DNA of 18,970 nt. Origin: BMS3Bbin11 sp034659075 (GTDB lineage: Bacteria; Pseudomonadota; Gammaproteobacteria; BMS3Bbin11). Shown here one piece after another: positions 7,617 to 14,682 of the stretch. The stretch lies in NCBI GenBank assembly GCA_034659075.1, contig JAYEGM010000038.1:1-18970 (forward strand), written 5' to 3'. The translations under genes were made by a program, and so were the position numbers. Positions within the stretch are counted from its first letter, which is position 1. Each line of letters starts with the position of its first letter. Under the pieces are notes generated by a model that was given only the letters and a program-made list of their open reading frames with translations, was not told the DNA's origin and did no database searches.

Positions 7617-8460
7617 AGCTGAGGGTTCTGGAAAATTGTACGTTGTTGCGACACCTATTGGCAATCTCTCCGACATCACTAATCGTGCGCTTGAAACTCT
7701 GGCCTCTGTCGAGCTGATTGCTGCGGAAGACACTCGCCATAGTAAAACGCTGTTACAGCATTATGGCATCAAGACGGCTATGCTGTCGCTGCATGAGCAT
7801 AATGAATCCTCCAGGATTGAACAAATAATCGGCTTATTGCACGCTGGCAGCTCAGTGGCATTGATTAGTGATGCAGGTACACCGCTGATTTCTGATCCAG
7901 GCTCCCGGCTGGTGCAAGCGGTACACGAAGCAGGTCTACAGCCTGTACCTGTGCCCGGCCCCAGCGCTGTCAGCACTATGCTCTCAGTCGCCGGGCAGCC
8001 GGTAGCACGGTTCTGCTTTGAAGGTTTCCTGTCTTCAAAACCGGTGGCACGACGCAAGCAGCTGGAATTGCTGGTGACAGAAATCCGTACCCTGGTATTC
8101 TATGAATCATCCCATCGTATACGTGAATCCCTTCATGATATGACTGAGGCCTTTGGTACATCACGGCCCTGCACTGTTGGCAGGGAGCTTACCAAGCGTT
8201 TCGAGTCTCTCTACCGTGGAACACTGGCTGAAGTCGTGCTGGCAATGGAGCAGGATGAAAATTCAGGCCGCGGGGAATTTGTCGTGGTAATCGCTGGCGC
8301 AGAAGAAAGCCCGGATAAAAGCATTGAAGCTGGGCGCTTAATGATGGATGTCCTGCTTACTGAATTGTCGGTATCGCAGGCGGCAAGCCTGGCGGCACGT
8401 ATGTCGGGGGCAAGGAAGAAATTGCTCTATGAGTATGGGCTGGAAAAGAAGGGAAAATAA
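7603..8460 (+). CDS. rsmI: 16S rRNA (cytidine-1402-2'-O)-methyltransferase RsmI
   Basis: This tetrapyrrole-methylase-fold enzyme methylates the 2'-OH of C1402 in 16S rRNA with S-adenosylmethionine, in the ribosomal P site. RsmH in this same window makes the N4 methyl group on the same nucleotide. Motifs, counted from the ATG at 7600: VATPIGNLSDIT (16-27), AAEDTRHS (41-48), LISDAGTPLISDPG (88-101), VPGPSA (118-123), FYES (167-170) and GRELTK (194-199). The length (285-286 aa) is normal. Two ATGs are adjacent at 7600 and 7603; GAGGG at 7595-7599 fits the second better. No terminator follows, only tandem repeats and the rnpB promoter. Confidence 0.96.
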   Translation: MKTGKAEGSGKLYVVATPIGNLSDITNRALETLASVELIAAEDTRHSKTLLQHYGIKTAMLSLHEHNESSRIEQIIGLLHAGSSVALISDAGTPLISDPGSRLVQAVHEAGLQPVPVPGPSAVSTMLSVAGQPVARFCFEGFLSSKPVARRKQLELLVTEIRTLVFYESSHRIRESLHDMTEAFGTSRPCTVGRELTKRFESLYRGTLAEVVLAMEQDENSGRGEFVVVIAGAEESPDKSIEAGRLMMDVLLTELSVSQAASLAARMSGARKKLLYEYGLEKKGK

Positions 8461-8462
8461 GA

Positions 8463-8493
8463 AAGTTTCAAGTTTCAAGTTTCAAGTTTCAAG
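8463..8493. repeat. Heptamer tandem repeat (AAGTTTC)4
   Basis: Four exact copies of AAGTTTC plus a partial fifth (AAG) start two bases after the rsmI stop codon. It is non-coding and followed by two further, different 7-bp arrays before rnpB. The repeat number could vary between strains. Confidence 0.9.
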
Positions 8494-8521
8494 ACGAAAG
8501 ACAAAAAAGATTCGTGTTAAG

Positions 8522-8542
8522 TATTACGTATTACGTATTACG
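8522..8542. repeat. Heptamer tandem repeat (TATTACG)3
   Basis: Three exact copies of TATTACG. The last copy with the next base (TTACGG, 8538-8543) is inverted relative to CCGTAA at 8554-8559, so a 6-bp stem with a 10-base loop can form. Confidence 0.88.
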
Positions 8543-8553
8543 GAAAATCAAGA

Positions 8554-8567
8554 CCGTAAACCGTAAA
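8554..8567. repeat. Heptamer direct repeat (CCGTAAA)2
   Basis: Two exact copies of CCGTAAA, antiparallel in sequence to the preceding TATTACG array, with flanking CAAGA (8549-8553) and TCTTG (8568-8572) that can extend a stem around them. The array occupies the place where the rnpB -35 would be. Confidence 0.7.
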
Positions 8568-8579
8568 TCTTGGTTATCG

Positions 8580-8588
8580 TGTTATAAT
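8580..8588 (+). promoter_or_regulatory. Extended -10 promoter of rnpB
   Basis: TG-T-TATAAT is a perfect extended -10 element (TGnTATAAT), and a start 7 nt downstream coincides with the first base of the RNase P RNA (8595/8596). No recognisable -35 is present at 17 bp; that position holds the CCGTAAA repeats. Confidence 0.75.
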
Positions 8589-8595
8589 TCTCTCC

Positions 8596-8946
8596 GAGCT
8601 GGCCAGGCAGTCGCTGTAGATAGTTTCGACTAACTATAGAGGAAAGTCCGGGCTCCATAGGGTAGAGTGCCAGGTAACGCCTGGACGGTGTGAACCGATG
8701 GCAAGTGCAACAGAAAATATACCGCCTAAGTCTTTCGGGACCGGTAAGGTTGAAATGGTGCGGTAAGAGCGCACCGCGCCTGTGGCAACACTGGTGGCAG
8801 GGTAAACCCCACTCGGAGCAAGACCAAATAGGGATCCATCGGCATGACCCGTGCTGGATCCGGGTAGGTTGCTTGAGGTGTTCGGCGACGGACATCCCAG
8901 ATGAATGACTGTCCATGACAGAACCCGGCTTACCGGCCAGCTCGTT
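8596..8946 (+). ncRNA. rnpB: RNase P RNA, bacterial type A
   Basis: This is the catalytic RNA subunit of RNase P, which matures the 5' ends of tRNAs. The hallmark conserved blocks are present in order: AGAGGAAAGTCCGGGCTCC (8638-8656), the GCCAGGTAACGCCTGG hairpin, GTGCAACAGAAA, GGTAAGAGCGCACCG, CGGAGCAAGACCAAATAGGG, GGGTAGGTTGCTTGAG and AGATGAATGACTGTCC followed by ACAGAACCCGGCTTA. The ends pair perfectly to form helix P1 (GAGCTGGCC 8596-8604 with GGCCAGCTC 8935-8943). The length of about 350 nt fits. The P3 region (8614-8640) is a short ATAGTT/AACTAT hairpin, smaller than in E. coli. The exact 3' end is uncertain by a few bases. Confidence 0.97.
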
Positions 8947-8958
8947 TTTTCTTTTTTT
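8945..8958 (+). terminator. T-rich tract at the rnpB 3' end
   Basis: T6-C-T7 follows P1 of RNase P RNA directly. The upstream strand of P1 is at the far 5' end, so this is not a classical local hairpin terminator, but the U-tract position is right for transcript release or 3' processing. Confidence 0.35.
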
Positions 8959-9020
8959 GTGCTTGCGCAGGACCTGATTCTATCCTTTTTATTTAATTTC
9001 TTAAATTTAGCCGTGTTTTT

Positions 9021-9190
9021 CGCCCTTTATGGGCGAGTGACTTTTCTTTGCTTGCTCAAAGAAAAAGTAACCAAAAGAAAGAGCACCCGCATGCTTGCCC
9101 TACGGGTTCCCTGCGATGCTCAGATAAGCTGGCGGTGTGTGAACTCGGGCTGCGCCCTCAGACAGGCACACCCCGAAACCCCAGCTCATC
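9021..9190. repeat. Multi-hairpin intergenic element (four stem-loops in a row)
   Basis: Four stem-loops follow each other. (1) CGCCC/GGGCG at 9021-9035. (2) CTTTTCTTTG (9041-9050) with CAAAGAAAAAG (9057-9067). (3) GCATGC (9089-9094) with GCGATGC (9113-9119), enclosing CCC-tac-GGG. (4) A nested arm in which GAT-a-AGCTGG (9123-9132) pairs with CCAGCT-c-ATC (9181-9190), enclosing GTGTG/CACAC and GGGC-tgc-GCCC (9147-9157). Hairpin 1 with its flanks is, in reverse orientation, the second hairpin of the 64-bp repeat (21 of 22 bases). An open frame crosses the region (8905-9327), but it starts inside rnpB and I do not believe it is a gene. Similar spurious peptides (TFLCLLKEKVTKRK-like) recur in proteobacterial annotations, as I recall, which suggests a dispersed element. 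Confidence 0.65.
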
Positions 9191-9242
9191 CTGCGCTATT
9201 CGGCAAGCCTGAACGGGACTTTAAGATCAAAATCAAAAGCAG

Positions 9243-9285
9243 GGTCGGAAATAAGATTAAGATTGTAGGTCCGACAAATTCGGAC
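9243..9285. repeat. Inverted repeats with two mutually exclusive pairings
   Basis: GTCCGA (9269-9274) and TCGGAC (9280-9285) form a perfect 6-bp stem with loop CAAAT. The upstream GTCGGA (9243-9248) can instead pair with TCCGAC (9270-9275). No T-run or ORF follows, so a switch is possible but unsupported. Confidence 0.5.
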
Positions 9286-9358
9286 AATAACATCTGTACG
9301 AATGAATTCGAACCAACAGAAAATTAATTACATCACGTTAGCAACAATCAGGGTTTGA

Positions 9359-9404
9359 CTTTCCTTTTCCCTTTAACCTTTCCTCCTGCTTTCCATCCCC
9401 TTTT
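9359..9404. other. Polypyrimidine tract
   Basis: 42 of 46 bases are C or T, flanked by mixed sequence. It lies between the multi-hairpin element and copy 2 of the hairpin repeat. No gene or recognised signal lies in it. Confidence 0.7.
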
Positions 9405-9431
9405 GGGTTGTCGAGCACTGGAAGGCTGGGT

Positions 9432-9495
9432 CCGAAGGGTGAAGGCCATAGATGGCCTGAATAAATGAACTCGCCCATGAAGGGCGAAAAGCTCA
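9432..9495 (+). repeat. Dispersed intergenic hairpin repeat, copy 2
   Basis: It is 60/64 identical to 64-127. The palindromes are GGCCA/TGGCC (9444-9457) and CGCCC/GGGCG around ATGAA (9472-9486). The pair T-A of copy 1 is C-G here (9474 with 9484), keeping the stem intact. Upstream similarity continues with one small indel to about 9421. It lies about 160 bp upstream of the mraZ promoter. Confidence 0.85.
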
Positions 9496-9561
9496 GTCAT
9501 GTGTTTGCACAAGAATAAAAATGAAATTATCTCCTCAGTGATTCATCAAATACTTTTCAAA

Positions 9562-9589
9562 AACTTACATTTCAGACTTAAAGTAAGTT
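9562..9589. repeat. Inverted repeat upstream of the mraZ promoter
   Basis: AACTTAC (9562-9568) and GTAAGTT (9583-9589) form a perfect 7-bp dyad with 14 bases between, about 65 bp upstream of the -35 of mraZ. It could be a regulator site; no family is recognised. Confidence 0.4.
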
Positions 9590-9652
9590 ATTAACCTCCT
9601 GTCGGAAATTAAGCTAATTCACTGTTTTTAAAGAAAGAAATGACTTCGGTGC

Positions 9653-9682
9653 TTGACAATTCCTGTTTTTGAGTCGTATAGT
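9653..9682 (+). promoter_or_regulatory. Sigma70-type promoter of the dcw cluster (PmraZ)
   Basis: A perfect -35 TTGACA (9653-9658), an 18-bp spacer and TATAGT (9677-9682, 5 of 6) are present. The predicted start is near 9689, just before the first GTGG box. This is the only strong promoter seen ahead of the dcw genes. Confidence 0.75.
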
Positions 9683-9690
9683 GTCAAAAA

Positions 9691-9746
9691 GTGGGTAAAA
9701 GTGGAATAAATTACCCCGTCAATAGCTGGAAGTGGCACAAAGTGGT
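9691..9746 (+). promoter_or_regulatory. MraZ-type operator: two pairs of GTGG boxes with 10-bp pitch
   Basis: GTGGG (9691), GTGGA (9701), GTGGC (9732) and GTGGT (9742) occur on the plus strand. Within each pair the boxes are exactly 10 bp apart; the pairs start 41 bp apart. MraZ in E. coli binds direct TGGGN-type repeats with 5-nt spacers in its own promoter region, so this is the expected autoregulatory site. The second pair lies at the ribosome binding site of mraZ. Confidence 0.7.
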
Positions 9747-9751
9747 GGATG

Positions 9752-10207
9752 ATGTTTAGAGGAGTCAATCAGGTCAATCTGGACAGTAAGGGGAGGATCG
9801 CCATCCCTACTCGCTATCGCGAGGAACTGCGCTCGGATGCTGATAGTCACATGGTAGTCACTGTTAATATCACCGATCGCTGCCTGTGGCTGTATACCCT
9901 GCCTGAGTGGGAGCGTATTGAGGCGGATGTTACAGCGCTGCCTTCATTTGATAAGCGTGCCGCAAAACTTAAACGGTTCTTCATTGGTCAGGCGACTGAT
10001 GTCGACATGGATGCCAGCGGTCGCCTGTTGCTGCCACCTCCTTTACGTGAATTTGCACAATTGAAAAAACATATAGTACTGGCCGGTCAGGGTAACAAAT
10101 TCGAAATTTGGGATGAGGAAAACTGGACGGCGCAGCGTGATGCATGGATGGAAGACGGCCTGGGTGATGGGCCCATGCTGGTCGAGCTCGAATCACTTTC
10201 GTTATAG
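9752..10207 (+). CDS. mraZ: Transcriptional regulator MraZ
   Basis: This DNA-binding protein is the first gene of the dcw cluster, which it represses in E. coli by binding GTGGG-type repeats as a ring-shaped oligomer. It has two tandem SpoVT/AbrB-like halves. The first carries the signature NLDSKGRIAIPTRYRE and the second DVDMDASGRLLLPPPLRE, each with the DxxGR core. Total length is 151 aa, as usual. Two ATGs are adjacent (9749 and 9752); the second is chosen because family members begin MFRG. Four GTGG boxes precede the gene, so autoregulation is likely. rsmH follows after a few bases. Confidence 0.96.
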   Translation: MFRGVNQVNLDSKGRIAIPTRYREELRSDADSHMVVTVNITDRCLWLYTLPEWERIEADVTALPSFDKRAAKLKRFFIGQATDVDMDASGRLLLPPPLREFAQLKKHIVLAGQGNKFEIWDEENWTAQRDAWMEDGLGDGPMLVELESLSL

Positions 10208-10215
10208 GTGGCGTG

Positions 10216-11157
10216 ATGGCAGATCAACCCCATCACCCCGTCCTGCTGGAGGAGGTTGTAGAGGCAATGAATATCCGTGAAGATGGATACTATCTGGATG
10301 CAACCGCTGGCCGCGGCGGTCACGTTGCGGCGATACTCGAAAAGCTCGGCTCTGACGGCCGCATCCTGGCTCTTGACCGTGACCCCCTGGCCGTAACGGC
10401 GGTTACTGAGCGCTTCAGCAGCGATGCCCGGGTTCAGGTCAGGCAGGCAAATTTCTCATCGCTGTCTTCTATGCTTCTGCCGGGGGAGTGTTTTAGCGGT
10501 ATTCTGTTTGATTTTGGAGTGTCCTCGCCACAGCTTGATAATCCCTCCCGCGGATTCAGTTTTATGCAGGACGGCCCGCTTGATATGCGGATGAATCCGG
10601 CTGACCACCCGAGTGCGGCAGAATGGCTGGCAACCGCTGAGCAGCATGAAATCAGGGATGTGCTGCGCCGCTATGGAGAAGAAAAGCATGCCCATCGTAT
10701 CGCCTGGGCGATTGTCGATGCACGCAATGAAGCTGCGCTGGAAACGACTGCTCAGCTGGTGTCCCTGATAAAGAAGGTGGTGCCTGCCAGGCCACAGGAT
10801 AAGCACCCGGCTACACGAAGCTTTCAGGCGATTAGGATTCGTATTAATAAGGAACTGGAAGAGATCGCAGCAGTATTGCCGCTTGCGCTGGATGCCCTCT
10901 GTGTTGGCGGGCGTCTACTGGCCATAAGTTTTCATTCACTGGAAGATCGTATCGTGAAAAGGTTTTTGCGTGATCAGGCGCGAGGCGATGATCTGCCGAA
11001 AGAAATTCCAATACGTGACGCTGAGCGCAATCCCAGTCTGCGTCTGGTGGGTAAGCCAGTGCGAGCAAGCGCGGCCGAGATCGATAGTAACCCGCGGGCA
11101 CGCAGTGCCATCATGCGGGTGGCAGAACGATTAGCTCTAACCCGGGAGGTGGCATGA
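10216..11157 (+). CDS. rsmH: 16S rRNA (cytosine-1402-N4)-methyltransferase RsmH (MraW)
   Basis: This SAM-dependent methyltransferase acts on N4 of C1402 in 16S rRNA and partners functionally with RsmI, encoded 2 kb upstream. Counted from the in-frame GTG at 10213: HHPVLLEEV (7-15), SAM-binding LDATAGRGGH (28-37), LALDRD (52-57), FDFGVSSPQLD (99-109), RGFSF (113-117) and SFHSLEDRIVKRF (239-251). The length of 313 aa is typical. The ATG at 10216 is preferred over the GTG because AGGTGG (10206-10211) is then 4 nt upstream rather than 1. It follows the mraZ stop by 8 bp and overlaps ftsL by ATGA. Confidence 0.97.
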   Translation: MADQPHHPVLLEEVVEAMNIREDGYYLDATAGRGGHVAAILEKLGSDGRILALDRDPLAVTAVTERFSSDARVQVRQANFSSLSSMLLPGECFSGILFDFGVSSPQLDNPSRGFSFMQDGPLDMRMNPADHPSAAEWLATAEQHEIRDVLRRYGEEKHAHRIAWAIVDARNEAALETTAQLVSLIKKVVPARPQDKHPATRSFQAIRIRINKELEEIAAVLPLALDALCVGGRLLAISFHSLEDRIVKRFLRDQARGDDLPKEIPIRDAERNPSLRLVGKPVRASAAEIDSNPRARSAIMRVAERLALTREVA

Positions 11158-11417
11158 GCAGGCAGATGTTTTTTATTTTCGGCCTGGTTCTCGTGTTTGC
11201 GTTGTCTCTGGTATATACCCGGGTGACTACCCGCAGCCTTTATTTACAGCTGCAGGCGCTGCAGCAGCAAAGGGATGATTTTAATGTGGAATGGGGTCGC
11301 CTGCTGCTTCAGGAAGCGCGCTATGCGGAACCCCGTTATATTGAGAAAACGGCGCGTCAGAAGCTGGGTATGATCTATCCTGCGCGCGAACAGATATCCG
11401 TGATCCGGCTGCCATGA
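11154..11417 (+). CDS. ftsL: Cell division protein FtsL
   Basis: This is a small bitopic inner-membrane protein of the divisome which, with FtsB and FtsQ, activates FtsWI septal synthesis. It has 87 aa: a very short cytoplasmic N-terminus (4-5 residues), one membrane segment (about 6-22) and a periplasmic coiled coil (about 28-60, rich in Leu, Gln and Arg), ending with the ARQKLGMIYP motif typical of FtsL. It is shorter than E. coli FtsL (121 aa), chiefly because the cytoplasmic tail is missing. It overlaps rsmH and ftsI by ATGA at both ends, so translation is probably coupled. Confidence 0.93.
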   Translation: MSRQMFFIFGLVLVFALSLVYTRVTTRSLYLQLQALQQQRDDFNVEWGRLLLQEARYAEPRYIEKTARQKLGMIYPAREQISVIRLP

Positions 11418-13156
11418 GGAGAGCCGCGAGCAAAAAAAGAAAGCAGCCGCTGACCAGCTCGGTCAGGCACTGGGTGGTACTGGCGGTAATAGGCTCGTTG
11501 TTTGCGGTGATGGCAGGGCGGGCGCTTTTTCTGCAATTTTTTAATGCAGATTTCCTCAAGCAGCGTGGCAATGCCCAGGCCCTGAGAGTGATAGATGTCT
11601 CCGCTGTACGAGGAATGATACTGGATAGAAATGGCCAGCCGCTGGCCGTCAGTACTCCGGTTGATGCCGTCAGTGCGGATCCGAGCAAGCTGCACGCAAA
11701 CCCGGAAAGCTGGAAGCCGCTGGCTAAAATTCTTGGTGTCAACTACAGCAAGCTGAAAGCGAAAATTAAACGTAACAGTAAACGGCATTTTATTTATCTC
11801 AACCGTCAGGTATTGCCGGATACGGCAGAGCGTGTAATGGCACTGGATATTGATGGTGTTTTTCTGCGTCGTGAATACAAGCGTTATTATCCTCTCGGGG
11901 CAGTAGCCGGGCACCTGGTGGGCTTTACCAATGTCGATGGAGAGGGTCTCGAGGGCATCGAGTTGGCTTATAACGAAAGTTTACGTGGTCATCCCGGAAA
12001 GGATCAGGTTATTCGCGATGCATCCGGCCATATCATTGAGCATGTCAGCAATATTGAAAGGGCAGCTGATGGTGAGGACCTGGTGCTGAGTATAGACAGC
12101 CGGATTCAGTATCTGGCCTACCGGGCACTTAAACAGGCGGTAGTTGAGCATAAGGCCGCCAGTGCAAGTGCTGTGGTAGTGGATGTCCGTAGTGGAGAAA
12201 TTCTGGCGATGGTCAATGAGCCGGGCTATAACCCCAATGATCGCCGACAGCTGCGCAGCAGCCGCTTCCGAAATCGTGCCGTGACAGACAGCTTTGAACC
12301 GGGTTCCACGGTTAAGCCATTGACCGTGGTGGCTGCGCTGGAAAATCATTATGTAACGCCGCAAACCATTCTTGAAACTGATGGCGGGACAATGAAACTG
12401 GCAAGATTCACCATCAAAGATACACACGATTATGGGAACCTCAGTGTTTCAGATGCGATCATGAAATCCAGTAATGTGGGTGCAGCAAAAATGGCGCTGC
12501 AGCTTGAAAATAATGAGTTATGGTCTGTGCTGGATGGTGTGGGTTTTGGTCAGCAGCCTGATTCAGGGCTGCCGGGTGAAGCTAAAGGTACTTTGCAGCA
12601 TCATTCAGAATGGCGTGATATCCGCCGCGCGACGATAGGCTACGGTTATGGATTGTCCGTCACTCCGCTGCAGCTTACCCAGGCATATGCCACTCTGGCA
12701 AACAACGGCAGGCGCGCACCGCTGAGCATAGTTCGCCGCAGTGATGCACCGGCAGCTGAGCAGGCGATATCAGAAAAGGCTGCCAGGCAGGTGCGCGGTA
12801 TGCTTAGACGTGCGGTCAGTGATGAGGGGACGGGTAAAAATGCACGTATCCCTATGTATCATGTGGCAGGCAAGACAGGCACCTCACGTAAGGCAGAAGG
12901 TAAAGGTTATTCAAAACTCTATAACGCCGTGTTTGCCGGTATGGCACCTGCAAGCAATCCTCGTCTGGCGATGGTCGTCGTGGTCAATGAACCGGCATCT
13001 GGAAAATATTATGGTGGTACAGTTGCCGCGCCGGTATTCGCCAGCGTAATGACCGGCGCGCTGCGTCTGCTTGATGTGGCACCTGATGATATTTCTGAAG
13101 ACAGATTGCTGGTGGCTACAAGTCTCAATGAAGCCCACCGGGAGCGCAACAGGTGA
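11414..13156 (+). CDS. ftsI: Peptidoglycan D,D-transpeptidase FtsI (PBP3)
   Basis: This class B penicillin-binding protein cross-links septal peptidoglycan together with FtsW. It has a basic cytoplasmic N-terminus, one membrane anchor (about 19-43) and a pedestal domain beginning RGMILDRNG (66-74). The transpeptidase domain has the three active-site motifs SxxK (S298-T-V-K301, nucleophile Ser298), SxN (S352-S-N354) and KTG (K487-T-G489). The length (580 aa) is close to E. coli FtsI (588). It overlaps ftsL by ATGA and murE by GTGA. Confidence 0.97.
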   Translation: MRRAASKKRKQPLTSSVRHWVVLAVIGSLFAVMAGRALFLQFFNADFLKQRGNAQALRVIDVSAVRGMILDRNGQPLAVSTPVDAVSADPSKLHANPESWKPLAKILGVNYSKLKAKIKRNSKRHFIYLNRQVLPDTAERVMALDIDGVFLRREYKRYYPLGAVAGHLVGFTNVDGEGLEGIELAYNESLRGHPGKDQVIRDASGHIIEHVSNIERAADGEDLVLSIDSRIQYLAYRALKQAVVEHKAASASAVVVDVRSGEILAMVNEPGYNPNDRRQLRSSRFRNRAVTDSFEPGSTVKPLTVVAALENHYVTPQTILETDGGTMKLARFTIKDTHDYGNLSVSDAIMKSSNVGAAKMALQLENNELWSVLDGVGFGQQPDSGLPGEAKGTLQHHSEWRDIRRATIGYGYGLSVTPLQLTQAYATLANNGRRAPLSIVRRSDAPAAEQAISEKAARQVRGMLRRAVSDEGTGKNARIPMYHVAGKTGTSRKAEGKGYSKLYNAVFAGMAPASNPRLAMVVVVNEPASGKYYGGTVAAPVFASVMTGALRLLDVAPDDISEDRLLVATSLNEAHRERNR

Positions 13157-14682
13157 AGCCTGCTATGAACCAGAATCTGCCGTATATCCAGTTGTCGACC
13201 CTGCTTACAGGGATCACAGATGTTCCTGCAACTGATGACCTTAGCGTTCATGGCCTGGCCATAGACAGCAGAAATATTTCTACCGGTGATCTGTTTATCG
13301 CCCTGCCGGGTACTCGTCAGCATGGGAATGATTTCATTGAGGCCGCTGTCAGGCAGGGCGCCGCCGCAGTTGTTTATGATGCAGACTCAAGCCTCCCTGA
13401 GAGCATCAAAAGCAGGCTGACTAAAGACCTGCCACTGATCAAAATTAAAAACATCACACAGCAGGCAGGGGTTATTGCCAGTCGTTTTTATGGCGAGCCA
13501 TCCCGGGCCATGACCGTAACAGGTATAACCGGCACCAATGGTAAAACCACCTGCAGCTTATTGCTGGCCCAGAGTCTTGATCATCTTGGTGCCAGGGCAG
13601 GCGTGATAGGAACGCTTGGTGCGGGTTTATGGGGTGAACTGCTGCCATCTTCGCACACCACACCAGACGCACTAACATTGCAGAGACAGATGTCTGAGCT
13701 GCGAGACCTGGCTGCTGACCAGCTTCTGATGGAAGTGTCTTCGCATGGGCTGCAGCAGGGGCGGGAAAGCGGCACAGAATTTGACGCCGCCGTGTTTACC
13801 AATTTAAGCCAGGATCACCTGGATTACCATGGCAGCATGCAGCAGTACGCAGCGGCCAAAGCGAAGCTTTTTTACCAGAACGATCTGAAACTTGCCGTTA
13901 TCAATAGTGATGATGAATTTGGCAGAGAATTACTGGCCGGGCCGGTAAAGGCAAAACAAATCATCAGTTATGGCATCGACAGTGGTGATGTTTGTGCTAC
14001 ACACATCTTACTGCACGAAGCAGGAATAAAGCTCGATATAAACTCCCCCTGGGGAGCGCTGCATATCGACAGCAGTCTAATGGGCCGCTTCAATGTTTAT
14101 AATTTGCTTGCCTGTACGGCTGTGTTGCTGGCTGCCGGATACAGGCCTCACGAGGTGGCCCGTGGCCTGTCTTTGGCTGAATCTGCAGCGGGACGGATGG
14201 AATGTATTCATTGCCGGGGTGTTACTGCGGTGATTGACTTTGCGCATACCCCCGATGCCCTGCAGCAGGTACTGATTGCATTGCGTGAACATAATCAGGC
14301 CAGGCGTCTGATCTGTGTTTTTGGCTGCGGCGGTGATCGTGATAAGGCAAAACGCCCGCTCATGGGCAGAATTGCTGAGCAGTTTGCCGACACTGTCATC
14401 ATCACCGATGATAACCCAAGACATGAAGACCCGGCCAAGATCCGTGCTGGCATTATTGCAGGGATGAGCGCATCAATGCATCAAACCAGGCAGGAAATTC
14501 CTGACCGTCGCCAGGCAATTACAGCCGCCTGGCAGCTTGCACAGCAGGGTGACATTATTTTGATTGCGGGCAAGGGGCACGAAACCAGTCAGCAGATCGG
14601 TGATCTGATAATCCCGTTCAACGATCGCGAAGTGATAGCGGCCTTGTTGTCCGGGTCAGCAGCAGCGGAGGAACAGGAATGA
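13153..14682 (+). CDS. murE: UDP-MurNAc-L-Ala-D-Glu:meso-diaminopimelate ligase MurE
   Basis: This cytoplasmic ATP-dependent ligase adds the third residue of the stem peptide. The 509-aa protein has the three Mur-ligase domains: an N-terminal UDP-binding domain, the ATP loop GITGTNGKTT (124-133), a carbamylated Lys in YAAAKAKL (K236), FAHTPDAL (363-370, Phe where Tyr is usual), and DNPRHEDP (420-427). The DNPR signature specifies meso-diaminopimelate rather than lysine, so the cell wall is of the DAP type. The GTG start at 13153 overlaps the ftsI stop (GTGA) and has GGGAG 8 nt upstream; an ATG at 13165 is the alternative. Confidence 0.97.
   Translation: MKPAMNQNLPYIQLSTLLTGITDVPATDDLSVHGLAIDSRNISTGDLFIALPGTRQHGNDFIEAAVRQGAAAVVYDADSSLPESIKSRLTKDLPLIKIKNITQQAGVIASRFYGEPSRAMTVTGITGTNGKTTCSLLLAQSLDHLGARAGVIGTLGAGLWGELLPSSHTTPDALTLQRQMSELRDLAADQLLMEVSSHGLQQGRESGTEFDAAVFTNLSQDHLDYHGSMQQYAAAKAKLFYQNDLKLAVINSDDEFGRELLAGPVKAKQIISYGIDSGDVCATHILLHEAGIKLDINSPWGALHIDSSLMGRFNVYNLLACTAVLLAAGYRPHEVARGLSLAESAAGRMECIHCRGVTAVIDFAHTPDALQQVLIALREHNQARRLICVFGCGGDRDKAKRPLMGRIAEQFADTVIITDDNPRHEDPAKIRAGIIAGMSASMHQTRQEIPDRRQAITAAWQLAQQGDIILIAGKGHETSQQIGDLIIPFNDREVIAALLSGSAAAEEQE

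Noticed and set aside
8463..8567. CRISPR-like repeats
   Set aside because: The repeats are contiguous 7-mers without spacers, and there are no cas genes.
9021..9190. Insertion sequence or transposase remnant
   Set aside because: No transposase motif in any frame, no terminal inverted repeats bounding the whole element and no visible target duplication; kept only as a structured repeat.
8905..9327. Open frame of 140 codons on the plus strand after rnpB
   Set aside because: It begins inside the conserved 3' part of RNase P RNA, has no ribosome binding site, and its sequence follows from the inverted repeats of the multi-hairpin element.
11375..11914. Minus-strand frames opposite ftsL/ftsI
   Set aside because: These are shadows of strongly conserved genes.
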